Source of the DNA: Rhodococcus sp. ARC_M5
GTDB taxonomy: Bacteria > Actinomycetota > Actinomycetes > Mycobacteriales > Mycobacteriaceae
Assembly: GCF_022810405.1 (NCBI RefSeq)
Contig: NZ_JALGQE010000006.1
Location: forward strand, 62,001-126,000
DNA length: 64,000 nt
Direction: 5' to 3'
The notes under the pieces were generated by a model. That model was given only the letters and a program-made list of their open reading frames with translations. It searched no databases and was not told where the DNA came from. Positions 18,727-28,632 of this stretch are shown one piece after another. Every line of letters starts with the position of its first letter. Positions within the stretch are counted from its first letter, which is position 1. The position numbers and the translations under genes were made by a program.

Positions 18727-20424
18727 GTGAAACGCAGGTGGAGCGCCGCACTCGCGGTGGCGGGTCTCGCTGCAGTATCCGTCACCGCGTGTTCCTCGGC
18801 CGAGGACAAAGTGCCCTCGATCGGCTATTCGTTCGACAACGTGGTGAACACCTACAACGCGAGAACCGTCGACGGCGCGGCGTCGGGAGCCCGGCAGGCG
18901 TTCACTCGGGTGCAGGTGGGGTTCAGCTACCTCGGACCCGAGGGAGACGCATTGTCGGACAACGACATCGGCACCGTGTCGGTGGTACCCGGCGACGTCT
19001 TGACCGTGCAGTACTCCATCGCCCCCGCCGCGACGTACTCGGACGGCACGCCGATGGCCTGCGACGATCTGGTGCTGGCCTGGGCGGCGAACAGCGGCAG
19101 ATTCGCCACCGATGGCCCCCTGTTCGACGCGGCGTCCACGGCCGGTTACTCCGACATCCAACGCATCGACTGCGTCCCGGGAGCCAAGGAAGCCACGGTC
19201 GTCTTCGCCCCTGGACGCAGCTACCAGAACTGGCGTGCTCTGTTCGGTGCCACCGACCTGCTCCCGGCCCATGTCGCGGCTCGGGCTGCGGGCGTGCCGA
19301 ACGTCGTCGATCCCGTCCTGGCCGAGGACGACGACGTGGTGAGCCGCATCGCCGAGTTCTGGAACACCGGATGGACCTTGACGCCGGGTTCGATCGACCT
19401 CGCGTTGCTGCCGTCGGCCGGTCCGTACATCATCGATTCCTACACCGCCGAGGACGGTCTCGTCCTCGTCGCCAACGACGCCTGGTGGGGAATCCCACCC
19501 GAGACCGAGCGGGTCGTCGTCTGGCCGAAGGGGGCCGACCTGGCGGCGAAGTCGACGGACGGCTCCCTGGACGTGGTCGACCACGGTGCCGGGGCCGTCG
19601 ATCTCGGTGCCGCCGAGGGATTCACGACCACCGAGGAACCGTCGCGAGGCGTCGAGCAGCTGACGTTCGCAACTCAGGGGGTGCTGGCAGAGGCGAGCGC
19701 ACGTCGGGCAGTGGCCGCATGCATTCCGAGATCCGACCTGTTCGACACGCTGGGTCATCCCGGCTTCGACGCGGCATCGGCCGGTCTGGGCTCGGGCGTC
19801 GTCGACTCCCGTCTCGTCCAGCCCGACACGCTCGAGTATCCGTCGGTCGCAACAGCGGTGGGAGATCGATACCAGCGCTCGGACCTCGACCAGGCGAGCC
19901 GAGAACTGGATGCCGCAGGCGAGAGTGCCCTGACCGTCCGAGTCGGCTACCGGGGACCGGACGCACGCCGGGCCCAGGTGGTGAGCCGGATGGCTGCCGA
20001 TTGCGCCGCCGCGGGGATCACCGTGCAGGACGTGAGCTCACCGGATTTCACCCCGTCTGCTCTGCGCGCCGGAGCGGTGGATGCCGTTCTCGGTAGCAGC
20101 GGGTCACTACCGGGACCGTCGGGTTCGGCTGCCGCGGTCACTGCGCGGTATTCGTTGCGGACGGGGATCGGTCTGAACGTGGGTGGTTACAGCAACGGCA
20201 GGATCGATTCCATCGTCGATCAGTTGGCGGTGACCGATGACCCCGAGCGGGTACTGGCACTGGCCACCGAGGGCGAGAACATTCTGTGGAACGACATGCC
20301 GTCGCTTCCCCTGTACAACGAGCCGCGTACCACCGTCGTCAGTGACGGAATGCAGGACGTGGTGCCCAACCCGACGGCAGCTGGTGCCGGATGGAACATG
20401 GATCGGTGGGTGCTTCTTCGATGA
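18727..20424 (+). CDS. ABC transporter substrate-binding lipoprotein, family 5 (peptide/oligopeptide type)
   Basis: A 565-residue exported lipoprotein. The basic start VKRRW is followed by a hydrophobic segment and the lipobox VTAC, then SSAEDK. The body has the SBP family 5 pattern (LTVQYSIAPAATYSDGTPMACDD, repeated Trp/Tyr motifs, and VLALATEGENILWNDMPSLPLY near the end). GTG 18727 is preferred over the earlier GTG 18721 because GGAGA at 18716-18720 is then properly spaced. No permease or ATPase gene is adjacent, so it may partner with transporters elsewhere or act independently, as suggested by its position (like Rv2585c) between secF and apt. The ligand is unknown. Confidence 0.85.
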   Translation: MKRRWSAALAVAGLAAVSVTACSSAEDKVPSIGYSFDNVVNTYNARTVDGAASGARQAFTRVQVGFSYLGPEGDALSDNDIGTVSVVPGDVLTVQYSIAPAATYSDGTPMACDDLVLAWAANSGRFATDGPLFDAASTAGYSDIQRIDCVPGAKEATVVFAPGRSYQNWRALFGATDLLPAHVAARAAGVPNVVDPVLAEDDDVVSRIAEFWNTGWTLTPGSIDLALLPSAGPYIIDSYTAEDGLVLVANDAWWGIPPETERVVVWPKGADLAAKSTDGSLDVVDHGAGAVDLGAAEGFTTTEEPSRGVEQLTFATQGVLAEASARRAVAACIPRSDLFDTLGHPGFDAASAGLGSGVVDSRLVQPDTLEYPSVATAVGDRYQRSDLDQASRELDAAGESALTVRVGYRGPDARRAQVVSRMAADCAAAGITVQDVSSPDFTPSALRAGAVDAVLGSSGSLPGPSGSAAAVTARYSLRTGIGLNVGGYSNGRIDSIVDQLAVTDDPERVLALATEGENILWNDMPSLPLYNEPRTTVVSDGMQDVVPNPTAAGAGWNMDRWVLLR

Positions 20425-20960
20425 ACGATGCAGGCGATCGAGTGGGTGCCGCCGCAGCCGTGACCAGGCTGACGCGGTGGGTCGACGATTTTCCCGTCCC
20501 CGGCGTTCGCTTCGGGGATCTGACACCGGTGTTCGCCGACGGCCTTGCGCTACGTAGCGTCGTGTCGGAACTGGCTCTGGGCTTCGAGGACGTCGACCTG
20601 GTGGCGGGTATCGATGCGCGGGGATTTCTGCTGGGGGCAGGAGTCGCCCTCGAACTCGGGTGCGGTGTGCTCGCGGTGCGCAAGGCGGGTAAATTGCCGC
20701 CTCCTGTGCATTCACGGTCGTACGACCTCGAGTACGGAACGGCCGAGTTGCAGATCCCGACGGCGATCGATGTGGCCGGAAAACGAGTTCTCGTGGTCGA
20801 CGACGTTCTGGCGACCGGCGGTACCGTCGATGCTGCGGCTCGGTTGTTGGCCGAGCAGGGTGCGGTGATCGCCGGTGCTGCCGTCGTTCTCGAGATTGCC
20901 GTTCTGGGCGGACGAGACCGGTGCAGTGGCTACCCGCTCGACTGCCTGGTGCGAGTATGA
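20421..20960 (+). CDS. apt: Adenine phosphoribosyltransferase
   Basis: Salvages adenine with PRPP to AMP. The 179-residue protein has the PRPP-binding motif VLVVDDVLATGGT (about 124-136), the N-terminal VDDFPVPGVRFGDLTPVF region and the flexible-loop Arg/Lys segment RKAGKLPPPV. ATG 20421 overlaps the preceding stop (ATGA); the in-frame ATG at 20391 lies inside the lipoprotein gene and is not favoured. Pairing with rel is conserved in actinobacteria. Confidence 0.93.
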   Translation: MNDAGDRVGAAAAVTRLTRWVDDFPVPGVRFGDLTPVFADGLALRSVVSELALGFEDVDLVAGIDARGFLLGAGVALELGCGVLAVRKAGKLPPPVHSRSYDLEYGTAELQIPTAIDVAGKRVLVVDDVLATGGTVDAAARLLAEQGAVIAGAAVVLEIAVLGGRDRCSGYPLDCLVRV

Positions 20961-20964
20961 GGAC

Positions 20965-20970
20965 TAAAGT
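20965..20970 (+). promoter_or_regulatory. Candidate -10 box (TAAAGT) for rel
   Basis: TAAAGT lies 68 nt before the chosen rel start, leaving a leader of about 55 nt. No clear -35 hexamer is present. A GCGTTG/CAACGC inverted repeat occupies the leader. Confidence 0.3.
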
Positions 20971-21032
20971 CTCTTTCACAATGCGTTGACGTTCCGACGA
21001 CAACGCGGAACGCGTGGCAGGAGGTGATGAGA

Positions 21033-23507
21033 GTGACCCGCTACATCGATCAGCCCGTGCCGGATCGGCCTGCCGCCCCCGAGCGGCCCGCAGTTGTCGA
21101 TCCGACCGCAGTTACCGATCGGACCGGTGTCGACGTCGTCACGACCGACGAAGGCTCCGTTGATTCCCGCGCGGCCGTCGAACCTCCGGTTTCTCAGGAC
21201 CCGGCGTCGACCGGTTCGCAGGCTCCGTCGGGAACACGCAATTCGGCACCCGTGCCCACGTCGGCATCGCGGCGGGTCCGAGCCCGTCTGGCGCGCCGCA
21301 TCACCGCCGGCCGCAGCGCAGCGGTGAAGCCGGTGCTCGAGCCACTGGTCAGCCTGCACCGCGAGCTCTATCCCAAAGCCGACCTGACGCTGCTGCAGCG
21401 GGCCTACGACGTCGCAGACGAACTGCACGCGTCGCAGATGCGCAAGTCCGGCGACCCGTACATCACGCATCCGCTCGCCGTGGCCAACATTCTGGCCGAG
21501 CTGGGCATGGACACGACCACTCTGGTCGCGGCACTCCTGCACGACACCGTCGAGGACACGGGGTATTCGCTCGCGAAGTTGACCGAGGAGTTCGGCGACG
21601 AGGTGTCTCATCTCGTGGATGGGGTGACCAAACTCGACAAGGTGGTACTCGGTACTGCAGCCGAGGGCGAGACCATCCGCAAGATGATCATTGCGATGGC
21701 GCGAGACCCACGGGTACTGGTCATCAAGGTCGCCGACCGGCTGCACAACATGCGCACGATGCGCTTCCTGCCCCCGGAGAAGCAGGCGCGCAAGGCCAAG
21801 GAAACACTGGAAGTCATTGCGCCGCTTGCTCATCGGCTCGGCATGGCGACGGTCAAGTGGGAACTCGAAGACCTCGCGTTCGCCATACTCCATCCCAAGA
21901 AGTACGACGAGATCGTGCGTCTGGTCGCCGATCGTGCACCGTCCCGAGACACCTACCTCGAGAAGGTGCGGGCCGAGATCAATGCGACCCTTTCCGCGTC
22001 GCGTATCAGCGCGGTCGTCGAGGGTCGCCCGAAGCACTACTGGTCGATCTACCAGAAGATGATCGTCAAGGGACGCGACTTCGACGACATTCACGACCTC
22101 GTAGGTGTCCGCATTCTGTGCGACGAGGTTCGTGATTGCTACGCCGCTGTGGGCGTCGTGCATTCGCTATGGCAGCCGATGGCGGGTCGCTTCAAGGACT
22201 ACATCGCGCAGCCTCGCTACGGCGTCTACCAGTCGCTGCATACGACGGTGATCGGACCCGAGGGCAAGCCCCTCGAGGTGCAGATTCGTACGCGGGACAT
22301 GCACCGCACAGCCGAATTCGGCATCGCTGCGCACTGGCGGTACAAAGAGACCAAGGGCAAGCACTCGCAGGACAACGCCGAGGTCGACGACATGGCGTGG
22401 ATGCGCCAGCTGCTCGACTGGCAACGGGAAGCCGCCGATCCGGGGGAGTTCCTCGAATCGCTGCGCTACGACCTCGCGGTCAAGGAGATCTTCGTCTTCA
22501 CCCCCAAGGGGGACGTCGTCACCCTGCCTGCCGGATCGTGTCCGGTCGACTTCGCCTACGCGGTGCACACCGAGGTGGGGCATCGCTGCATCGGCGCTCG
22601 GGTCAACGGCAGACTCGTCGCACTGGAGCGCACGCTCGACAACGGTGAAGTGGTCGAGGTGTTCACCTCGAAAGCTGCGACCGCTGGCCCGAGTCGGGAC
22701 TGGCAGGGTTTCGTCGCCTCACCTCGAGCCAAGACCAAGATTCGCCAGTGGTTTGCCAAGGAGCGCCGCGAAGAAGCTCTGGAGGCAGGCAAGGACGGCA
22801 TCGCCAAGGAGGTTCGGCGAGGCGGACTTCCGTTGCAGCGCTTGATGAATGCCGAGTCCATGTCGGCGATCGCGCACGAGCTGCGGTACGTCGACGTCTC
22901 CGCCCTGTACACCGCGGTCGGAGAGAACCACGTGTCCGCCCGCCACGTGGTGCAGCGGCTGGTCGCTCATCTCGGTGGCGTCGGCGATGTCGAGGAAGAG
23001 CTCGCGGAGCGGTCGACACCGTCGACCATCCCGACCCGACCCCGCCAGGTCGGTGACGCAGGAGTTCTGGTCACCGGTGCGGAAGGCGTCGTGGCCAAGC
23101 TGGCGAAATGCTGTACTCCGGTGCCGGGAGACGAGATCCTCGGATTCGTCACCCGTGGTGGATCGGTCAGCGTGCACCGCACCGACTGCACGAACGCTCG
23201 CTCGCTCGAAGAGCAGTCCGAGCGGTTCATCGAGGTTCAGTGGGCACCGTCGGCGTCGTCGGTGTTTCTGGTCGCGATACAGATCGAGGCGCTGGACCGT
23301 CACCGGCTCCTCTCCGACGTCACCAAGGCACTCGCCGACGAAAAGGTCAACATTCTCTCGGCGTCTGTGGCCACCTCGGGGGATCGGGTTGCGATCAGCA
23401 AGTTCACGTTCGAGATGGGCGATCCCAAGCATCTCGGGCATGTGCTGAACGTGGTGCGCAACGTCGAGGGCGTGTACGACGTGTATCGACTGACATCGGC
23501 CGCCTGA
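21033..23507 (+). CDS. rel: Bifunctional (p)ppGpp synthetase/hydrolase (Rel)
   Basis: Makes and degrades the stringent-response alarmone. The 824-residue product has the HD hydrolase domain (LLHDTVED, His170/Asp171) and the synthetase domain ([13 protein letters not shown]; substrate loop YGVYQSLHT). The RFKD motif (386-389) is typical of bifunctional enzymes. The TGS domain follows ([14 protein letters not shown]), then the Cys693-Cys694 zinc-finger-like region and a C-terminal ACT domain. An N-terminal low-complexity region of about 90 residues precedes the HD domain. GTG 21033 is chosen because AGGAGG at 21019-21024 is 8 nt upstream; GTG 21024 and ATG 21027 overlap or touch that site. Confidence 0.95.
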   Translation: MTRYIDQPVPDRPAAPERPAVVDPTAVTDRTGVDVVTTDEGSVDSRAAVEPPVSQDPASTGSQAPSGTRNSAPVPTSASRRVRARLARRITAGRSAAVKPVLEPLVSLHRELYPKADLTLLQRAYDVADELHASQMRKSGDPYITHPLAVANILAELGMDTTTLVAALLHDTVEDTGYSLAKLTEEFGDEVSHLVDGVTKLDKVVLGTAAEGETIRKMIIAMARDPRVLVIKVADRLHNMRTMRFLPPEKQARKAKETLEVIAPLAHRLGMATVKWELEDLAFAILHPKKYDEIVRLVADRAPSRDTYLEKVRAEINATLSASRISAVVEGRPKHYWSIYQKMIVKGRDFDDIHDLVGVRILCDEVRDCYAAVGVVHSLWQPMAGRFKDYIAQPRYGVYQSLHTTVIGPEGKPLEVQIRTRDMHRTAEFGIAAHWRYKETKGKHSQDNAEVDDMAWMRQLLDWQREAADPGEFLESLRYDLAVKEIFVFTPKGDVVTLPAGSCPVDFAYAVHTEVGHRCIGARVNGRLVALERTLDNGEVVEVFTSKAATAGPSRDWQGFVASPRAKTKIRQWFAKERREEALEAGKDGIAKEVRRGGLPLQRLMNAESMSAIAHELRYVDVSALYTAVGENHVSARHVVQRLVAHLGGVGDVEEELAERSTPSTIPTRPRQVGDAGVLVTGAEGVVAKLAKCCTPVPGDEILGFVTRGGSVSVHRTDCTNARSLEEQSERFIEVQWAPSASSVFLVAIQIEALDRHRLLSDVTKALADEKVNILSASVATSGDRVAISKFTFEMGDPKHLGHVLNVVRNVEGVYDVYRLTSAA

Positions 23508-23518
23508 GCGGCCCCGAC

Positions 23519-23565
23519 AACGACGAGAGGGTGAGCAGAGAATCTCTGCTCACCCTCTCGTCGTT
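23519..23565. terminator. 21-bp bidirectional hairpin between rel and cyclophilin genes
   Basis: The arms at 23519-23539 and 23545-23565 are perfect complements over 21 bp with the loop GAATC. It lies between two convergent genes, 12 nt after the rel stop and 10 nt from the stop of the minus-strand cyclophilin, and should terminate both. Confidence 0.9.
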
Positions 23566-23574
23566 CGAATCGAG

Positions 23575-24369
23575 CTACACCGTTGCCGATTCCACGATCA
23601 CCGGATTTGCCGGCGCGCCGTCCTCCGAACCACCGGTGACCCCGCCCGCTGCGATCGCGTCGAGGGTTTGCAGTCCGGCGTCCGAGATGGTGCCGAACAC
23701 CGTGTACTGGGGCGGCAGCACCGAATCGGCGTACACCAGGAAGAACTGGCTGCCATTGGTGTCCGGGCCGGCATTGGCCATGGCGAGCGTTCCGCGGGGG
23801 TAGACCACCGGATTCTGGGCCTGCGCCGGATCATCGGCGTACGCCGTGGTGGGGTACTCGTTGGCGAACGTGTATCCCGGTCCACCGCGACCGGAGCCGG
23901 ACGGATCGCCGCACTGCAGAACCTCCAGGCCCGGTGAGGTCGTCAATCGGTGGCAGGGAGAGCCGTCGAAATACCCCTGTTGGACGAGGCCGACGACGCT
24001 GTTCACCGTGCACGGTGCCTGGGTCCGGTCGAGCGAGATGGCGATCGGACCTTGATTGGTGGACAACGTCACATCGACGATTCCGTACACGTCGATGTTC
24101 TCGGCCGCAGGAGCGTCGACTTCCTTGGCGGCCGGAGACTCCTCCGGATATGCGCAGGACACCGTATCGGTCGTCGGCTGCGGCACGGGCGGCAAGGTGC
24201 CGAAGCGGGACAGGTCGAGCGCAGGCCGCGGCGTGGGGGCCGCGGTCGTGGTCGTCGATGCCGACGTCGTGGTGGCCGGCACCGCGGCAGGCTCGGCCGA
24301 ACCGGAACAACCTGCCAGCACCAGCGCAGTGGCAGACACAGCGATGGTCAGGGCGGAGGTCCGGTTCAC
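23575..24369 (-). CDS. Peptidyl-prolyl cis-trans isomerase, cyclophilin-type lipoprotein
   Basis: A 264-residue exported cyclophilin. The signal peptide ends in the lipobox LAGC (about residue 21), followed by a Ser/Thr/Ala/Pro linker to about 60. The isomerase domain has YFDGSPCHRLT, GGPGYTFANE, GTLAMANAG and NGSQFFLVY, the cyclophilin core. In many cyclophilins the active site reads FHRV; here CHRL. The reading frame runs far upstream, but GTG 24369 overlaps the stop of the preceding cyclophilin gene (GTGA) and gives a proper signal peptide. It would act on protein folding outside the membrane. Confidence 0.88.
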   Translation of the reverse strand: MNRTSALTIAVSATALVLAGCSGSAEPAAVPATTTSASTTTTAAPTPRPALDLSRFGTLPPVPQPTTDTVSCAYPEESPAAKEVDAPAAENIDVYGIVDVTLSTNQGPIAISLDRTQAPCTVNSVVGLVQQGYFDGSPCHRLTTSPGLEVLQCGDPSGSGRGGPGYTFANEYPTTAYADDPAQAQNPVVYPRGTLAMANAGPDTNGSQFFLVYADSVLPPQYTVFGTISDAGLQTLDAIAAGGVTGGSEDGAPANPVIVESATV

Positions 24370-25229
24370 AGGTCGCTCAGCATGGTCGTGATGTCGACCG
24401 GTTCGGCGGGGGCTCCATCGGATACGCCGCCCTCCACACCCTTGGCTGCGATGGCGTCGAGGGTGGCGAGTCCGGTCTCGTCGATGGTGCCGAACGCGGT
24501 GTAAGCGGGCGGCAGTTCGGAATCGCCGTAGACGAGGAAGAACTGGCTGCCGTTGGTACCCGGGCCGGCGTTGGCCATGGCCAGCGTTCCGCGTGGGTAG
24601 GCGATCGGGGACTGGGCAGCTGGGTCGCCCTCGGCGAACGTATCGGTGGGGAATTCGTCGGCGAACTGGTACCCCGGCCCACCGGAGCCGGTGCCCGTGG
24701 GATCCCCACATTGGAGAACCTGCAGGCCCGCACCCGTGGTGAGGCGGTGGCAGGTGGTGCCGTCGAAGTAGCCCTGGTTGGCGAGCGAGACGAAGCTGTT
24801 GACCGTGCACGGAGACTCGGGGTTGTTCAGCGTCAGCCCGATATTGCCCGCGGTGGTTTCCATGCTGTAGCTCAGCGGCTCGTCGCTGGTGGGCACGTTG
24901 TCGGTGCGCGGTGGAGTGTTCTCCTTGGCCGCCGGCTGTGTCGCAGCGGGATAGGAGCAGTTCACGGTCTCGGGCAAGGGCTCGGTGCGTCCCGCTGCGA
25001 TGAGGGAATCGGCGGGCGCCGACGTGGTCGATTCCTGCGCGGTGCTCGCGTCGTCGTCACCTCGGGTCACCACGAACACGACCGAGACGACGGCCACGAC
25101 CGCGACGACGCCGAGAATGGAACCGGCGATCGTCAATTGCTTACGACGCCGCGCTCGCTCCGCGCGGCGGACGAGTTGGCGTTCGAGCTTTCGTTTGGCA
25201 GCCTCGCGCCGTTGCTCGTTGCTGGGCAA
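24366..25229 (-). CDS. Peptidyl-prolyl cis-trans isomerase, membrane-anchored cyclophilin (PpiB-like)
   Basis: A 287-residue protein. The highly basic N-terminus (1-30) and one transmembrane helix (about 32-54) are followed by an acidic linker and a cyclophilin domain with YFDGTTCHRLT, GGPGYQFADE, GTLAMANAGPGTNGSQFF. This matches M. tuberculosis Rv2582 in layout and position next to rel. It is the first gene of a two-gene minus-strand operon and the second gene is its paralogue. The 191 bp upstream is a divergent promoter region shared with the MBL hydrolase gene. Confidence 0.88.
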   Translation of the reverse strand: MPSNEQRREAAKRKLERQLVRRAERARRRKQLTIAGSILGVVAVVAVVSVVFVVTRGDDDASTAQESTTSAPADSLIAAGRTEPLPETVNCSYPAATQPAAKENTPPRTDNVPTSDEPLSYSMETTAGNIGLTLNNPESPCTVNSFVSLANQGYFDGTTCHRLTTGAGLQVLQCGDPTGTGSGGPGYQFADEFPTDTFAEGDPAAQSPIAYPRGTLAMANAGPGTNGSQFFLVYGDSELPPAYTAFGTIDETGLATLDAIAAKGVEGGVSDGAPAEPVDITTMLSDL

Positions 25230-25375
25230 TTCGTGTTCCTCCCGCTTGTCGAAAAGCGACCTCGCCCGCTCGCTGCACGGACCGATCGTGTGGTAACCGG
25301 CCGAGAATCGGCCAACGCGAGTTTGCCATCACCGCCTGAGAGCATGCTGGGGGGACCCGCCGGGAGCGGCCCTAC

Positions 25376-25381
25376 TAAGCT
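25376..25381 (+). promoter_or_regulatory. Candidate -10 box (TAAGCT) for MBL hydrolase-hisS
   Basis: TAAGCT fits TAnnnT and lies 39 nt before the TTG start, with TAGGAG between as ribosome binding site. Confidence 0.35.
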
Positions 25382-25420
25382 TGCTCGGTACTTCGGCCTC
25401 AGCCTTTAGGAGCGTTTGTC

Positions 25421-26113
25421 TTGCTCGTCACCGGATTCCCCGCAGGCATGTTTCAGACGAACTGTTACATCCTGGCCCAGGACGACGCGTCCGAGTGTGT
25501 CGTCGTCGATCCCGGTCAGGACGCAGCGGATCCGCTCATCGACTTTCTGACGCAGTCCTCGCTCGCCCCCACCGCAGTTCTGCTCACGCACGGACATCTG
25601 GACCACACGTGGTCGGTGGAGCCGATCTGCGCAAAGTACGGCATTCCGGCGTACATCGCACCCGAGGACCGCTACATGCTGGCCGATCCGGTCAAGGGAA
25701 CGGGCCCGACGTTGGCCGCCGTGCTCGGCGACCTCGAGTTCCACGAACCGGCCGAGGTGATCGAGTTCACCGACGGCCAACGGCTCGAACTCGCCGGAAT
25801 CGAGATCACGGTGGTGCACACTCCCGGGCACACCCAGGGATCGGTGGTGTTCCTCGCCCACGCTGACGGGCCCGACGGCTCGGTTCCGCTGGCACTGACC
25901 GGTGACACCCTCTTCGCTGGATCGATCGGGCGCACCGATCTGCCCGGCGGTGATCACGAGCAACTGCTGCGGTCCATCGCTACTCGGCTGCTACCGCTGA
26001 GCGACGACACTGTTGTGCTCCCGGGGCACGGCGGACAGAGTTCGATCGGCCAGGAGCGCGGGACCAACCCGTTCCTCGTTGGACTCACCGACCCCGAGCA
26101 AGGAAGGCTGTGA
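25421..26113 (+). CDS. MBL-fold metallo-hydrolase (glyoxalase II-like)
   Basis: A 230-residue protein with the metallo-beta-lactamase signature THGHLDH (His57, His59, Asp61, His62), a later [27 protein letters not shown] and LPGHGG, giving the full two-metal ligand set. The family includes hydroxyacylglutathione hydrolases, but actinomycetes use mycothiol rather than glutathione, so the substrate is probably another thioester or unknown. It is coupled to hisS through GTGA, as in M. tuberculosis Rv2581c-hisS. The TTG start has AGGAG upstream. Confidence 0.85.
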   Translation: MLVTGFPAGMFQTNCYILAQDDASECVVVDPGQDAADPLIDFLTQSSLAPTAVLLTHGHLDHTWSVEPICAKYGIPAYIAPEDRYMLADPVKGTGPTLAAVLGDLEFHEPAEVIEFTDGQRLELAGIEITVVHTPGHTQGSVVFLAHADGPDGSVPLALTGDTLFAGSIGRTDLPGGDHEQLLRSIATRLLPLSDDTVVLPGHGGQSSIGQERGTNPFLVGLTDPEQGRL

Positions 26114-27387
26114 GCGTGAGCAAGCCGACCGCATTTTCCGCGCCCAAGGGCATTCCCGATTACTTCCCACCCAACTCGGCCGAGTTCGTCGCCGTACGCG
26201 AAGGGCTGCTCGACGCGGCCCGCAACGCCGGCTACGGCCATATCGAACTGCCGATCTTCGAGGACACGGGCCTGTTCGCCCGCGGGGTCGGGGAGTCGAC
26301 CGATGTGGTGAGCAAGGAGATGTACACCTTCTCCGATCGTGGAGACCGGTCGGTGACGTTGCGACCCGAAGGCACGGCGGGCGTCATGCGCGCGGTGATC
26401 GAGCACGGATTGGATAGGGGAGCGCTGCCGGTCAAGCTGGCCTACGCCGGGCCGTTCTTCCGCTACGAGCGCCCGCAGGCCGGTCGGTACCGGCAGCTTC
26501 AGCAGGTGGGAGTCGAGGCGATCGGCGTCGACGACCCGGCGTTGGACGCCGAGGTGATCGCCGTGGCCGACGCCGGTTTCCGGGCACTCGGGCTCACCGG
26601 GTTCCGGCTCGAGATCACCTCGCTCGGTGACGACACGTGCCGCCCGCAGTACCGAGAGCTGTTGCAGCAGTTCCTCTTCGCGCTTCCCCTCGACGAGGAC
26701 ACCCGTCGGCGTGCCGAGATCAACCCGCTGCGGGTCCTCGACGACAAGCGGCCGGAAGTGCGCGCGATGACCGCTGATGCGCCGCTGATGCTCGATCACC
26801 TCTCCGTTTCGGCGAAGGAGCACTTCGACGAGGTGCTGGCATACCTGGACGTGATGAATGTGCCGTACCTGGTCAACCCACGGATGGTGCGCGGGCTGGA
26901 CTACTACACCAAGACGACGTTCGAATTCGTGCACGACGGGCTCGGCGCGCAATCGGGCATCGGCGGCGGTGGACGCTACGACGGATTGATGGAACAGCTC
27001 GGCGGGCAGGCGCTCTCGGGAATCGGGTTCGGCCTCGGCGTCGATCGCACCGTGTTGGCGCTCGCCGCCGAAGGCAAGACCGCGGGCGCGACGGCACGGT
27101 GCCAGGTCTTCGGCGTTCCGATGGGTGCCGGTGCCAAGCTGGCGATCGTCGACATCGCGGCTCAGCTGCGCGAACGCGGAATAGCCGTGGACATGGCCTA
27201 CGGAAATCGCGGAATCAAGGGTGCCATGAAGGCCGCCGACCGATCCGGAGCGCGGTTCGCGTTGGTGCTCGGTGATCAGGAACTGGCTGCGGAATCGGTG
27301 CTGATGAAAGACCTTTCGAACGGCGAGCAGGACACCGTTCCGATGGCCGACGTGGTCGACGCCCTCGGAGCGCGCCTTGGCCGGTGA
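26110..27387 (+). CDS. hisS: Histidine--tRNA ligase
   Basis: A class II synthetase of 425 residues. Motif 2 is in [12 protein letters not shown], and the histidine-specific motif is [11 protein letters not shown] with GGGGRYDGL. Motif 3 is [12 protein letters not shown], followed by the anticodon-binding domain. GTG 26110 overlaps the upstream stop; GTG 26116, two codons later, is an equally possible start. Confidence 0.95.
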   Translation: MSVSKPTAFSAPKGIPDYFPPNSAEFVAVREGLLDAARNAGYGHIELPIFEDTGLFARGVGESTDVVSKEMYTFSDRGDRSVTLRPEGTAGVMRAVIEHGLDRGALPVKLAYAGPFFRYERPQAGRYRQLQQVGVEAIGVDDPALDAEVIAVADAGFRALGLTGFRLEITSLGDDTCRPQYRELLQQFLFALPLDEDTRRRAEINPLRVLDDKRPEVRAMTADAPLMLDHLSVSAKEHFDEVLAYLDVMNVPYLVNPRMVRGLDYYTKTTFEFVHDGLGAQSGIGGGGRYDGLMEQLGGQALSGIGFGLGVDRTVLALAAEGKTAGATARCQVFGVPMGAGAKLAIVDIAAQLRERGIAVDMAYGNRGIKGAMKAADRSGARFALVLGDQELAAESVLMKDLSNGEQDTVPMADVVDALGARLGR

Positions 27388-28030
27388 CCCTCGGCCCGGT
27401 GACTCTCGGTCCAACGCGGGGCCGGTAGCGCTCGACCTTGTCTCGATGGAGTTCCTGGCACCGCGCCTGCGCAAGATCATGGTCGGGTCGGCTGCGATCG
27501 GGATCGTTCTCGCCGTCGTCATGGCGCTGTTCGTACCGGTGTGGGTTGCGGTTCTCGTCGGGGTCATCGTCGGCGGACCCGGTGCACTGTCGGGGTGGCT
27601 GGGTCTGCGCCGACGAGTGTGGCTCGACGGCCCGCAACTCTGTGCCCGAGGGATGCGCACGCGCCGGCTGAAGATGCCGGAGGTGGTGACGGCCGAACTG
27701 ACGATTCGGACGGCCGGAATCGATCAGATCTCGCTGCGGCTCTACGACGGACGAACACACATCGTCGTTCCACTTGCCCTCTACACAAGGGATAGTGGCC
27801 GCGAACTGCCGATTCTCGCGCTACGCACCCTCGCCGACTCGCTGTGGACCACCGAGTTGGTGCCCGCCGCGGCGATCGCATCGGTGCTGGTGGATCAGCT
27901 GCGCGCCGAGGCACGCGATGCCGGACTCGACCAACGGCCGCTCTATCGGGCTGTCGAACTCGTCCGTAGTAAAGGACGAACTCCGCAGGCGACGCTGACC
28001 GACCGTGAGGTCGCCCAGCTCCTCGACTGA
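27377..28030 (+). CDS. Membrane protein of unknown function
   Basis: A 217-residue protein not assigned to a known family. A short polar N-terminus is followed by two closely spaced hydrophobic segments (about 33-72, with a Pro/Val turn) and a soluble C-terminal domain of about 145 residues. The latter is rich in short beta-prone stretches ([23 protein letters not shown]) resembling PH-like domains of small membrane proteins. The TTG start overlaps the hisS end by 11 nt; a later GTG near 27386 is possible. It converges on the DUF3237 gene with 7 bp between stops and no terminator visible. Confidence 0.6.
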   Translation: MAGDPRPGDSRSNAGPVALDLVSMEFLAPRLRKIMVGSAAIGIVLAVVMALFVPVWVAVLVGVIVGGPGALSGWLGLRRRVWLDGPQLCARGMRTRRLKMPEVVTAELTIRTAGIDQISLRLYDGRTHIVVPLALYTRDSGRELPILALRTLADSLWTTELVPAAAIASVLVDQLRAEARDAGLDQRPLYRAVELVRSKGRTPQATLTDREVAQLLD

Positions 28031-28037
28031 GCCGCGG

Positions 28038-28508
28038 TCAGGTGACCAGAAATGCGTCGAGCACGACGGCCTCGGCCGAGCGGGAGCCGGACGTGACGAC
28101 GAGTGCGCGGTTGAGATAGGTGAACTTCGGCACCGCGGTCGACACGCGCAGGGTGCCGCGGAAGTAGTACGTGGCGGGATCCACTTCACGCTCGGGATCG
28201 TTCAGAGCGTCGATGACCTCGGCCGGGCCGAACTGAACTCCGCGGTAGTCGAGCGAAAGGTAACCGCCGGTTGCCAGTTCGAGAACGAGGTCGCTACTGA
28301 ATTCGGTGCATCCGTCGGACCGCGTCACGCTGACGACGGTCGACCCGGCTGCGAGGGTTCCCTCGATGTCGGGACCGGGAGCTGCACCGCCGAGCACTGT
28401 GGTGACCACCCGCTCGCCCTCGGGCACCGAGCCGATGCCGAGCGCCGGTCCGAGTGTGAGGCCGAGACGCAGAATGGGTTCGAGGGTCGGTGTGTTCGGG
28501 GCGGTCAC
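28038..28508 (-). CDS. DUF3237 domain protein
   Basis: A 156-residue protein with the DUF3237 pattern: VLGGAAPGPDIEGTLAAGSTVVSV early, a central VLELATGGYLSLDYRG, and a closing PKFTYLNRALVV with VLDAFLV. The family is a small beta-barrel of unknown function. The GTG start has TAGGAG upstream on the minus strand. The 124 bp to the divergent radical SAM gene hold that gene's SOS box and this gene's promoter. Confidence 0.75.
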   Translation of the reverse strand: MTAPNTPTLEPILRLGLTLGPALGIGSVPEGERVVTTVLGGAAPGPDIEGTLAAGSTVVSVTRSDGCTEFSSDLVLELATGGYLSLDYRGVQFGPAEVIDALNDPEREVDPATYYFRGTLRVSTAVPKFTYLNRALVVTSGSRSAEAVVLDAFLVT

Positions 28509-28597
28509 GGCGCTGCACTCCTAGGATCGACTGGGGGCCTACGCTATCGCGTTCCGACGGCCTCACCCGAGCTGGGATCGTATGGGGTGAGTCGGCC

Positions 28598-28603
28598 TTG
28601 ACA
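28598..28603 (+). promoter_or_regulatory. Perfect -35 hexamer (TTGACA) of the radical SAM gene
   Basis: TTGACA at 28598-28603 is followed by the LexA box within the -35/-10 spacer. A matching -10 would fall near 28621-28628, where only weakly similar sequence (GACTGT) is seen, placing the RNA start at or beside the start codon. Confidence 0.5.
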
Positions 28604-28608
28604 CGACA

Positions 28609-28624
28609 TAGAACAAATGTTCGA
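28609..28624 (+). promoter_or_regulatory. LexA operator (SOS box) at the radical SAM gene
   Basis: TAGAACAAATGTTCGA matches TCGAAC-N4-GTTCGA at 11 of 12 positions. It ends 8 nt before the ATG at 28633 and lies between a perfect TTGACA and the start codon, so bound LexA would block RNA polymerase directly. The M. tuberculosis homologue Rv2578c is, as I recall, among genes reported as LexA-controlled. Confidence 0.85.
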
Positions 28625-28632
28625 CTGTGTGC

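Noticed and set aside
17410-19758. 782-codon open frame on the minus strand
   Set aside because: Antisense to secD, secF and the lipoprotein gene; low-complexity Asp/Gly/Arg/His translation without recognisable motifs.
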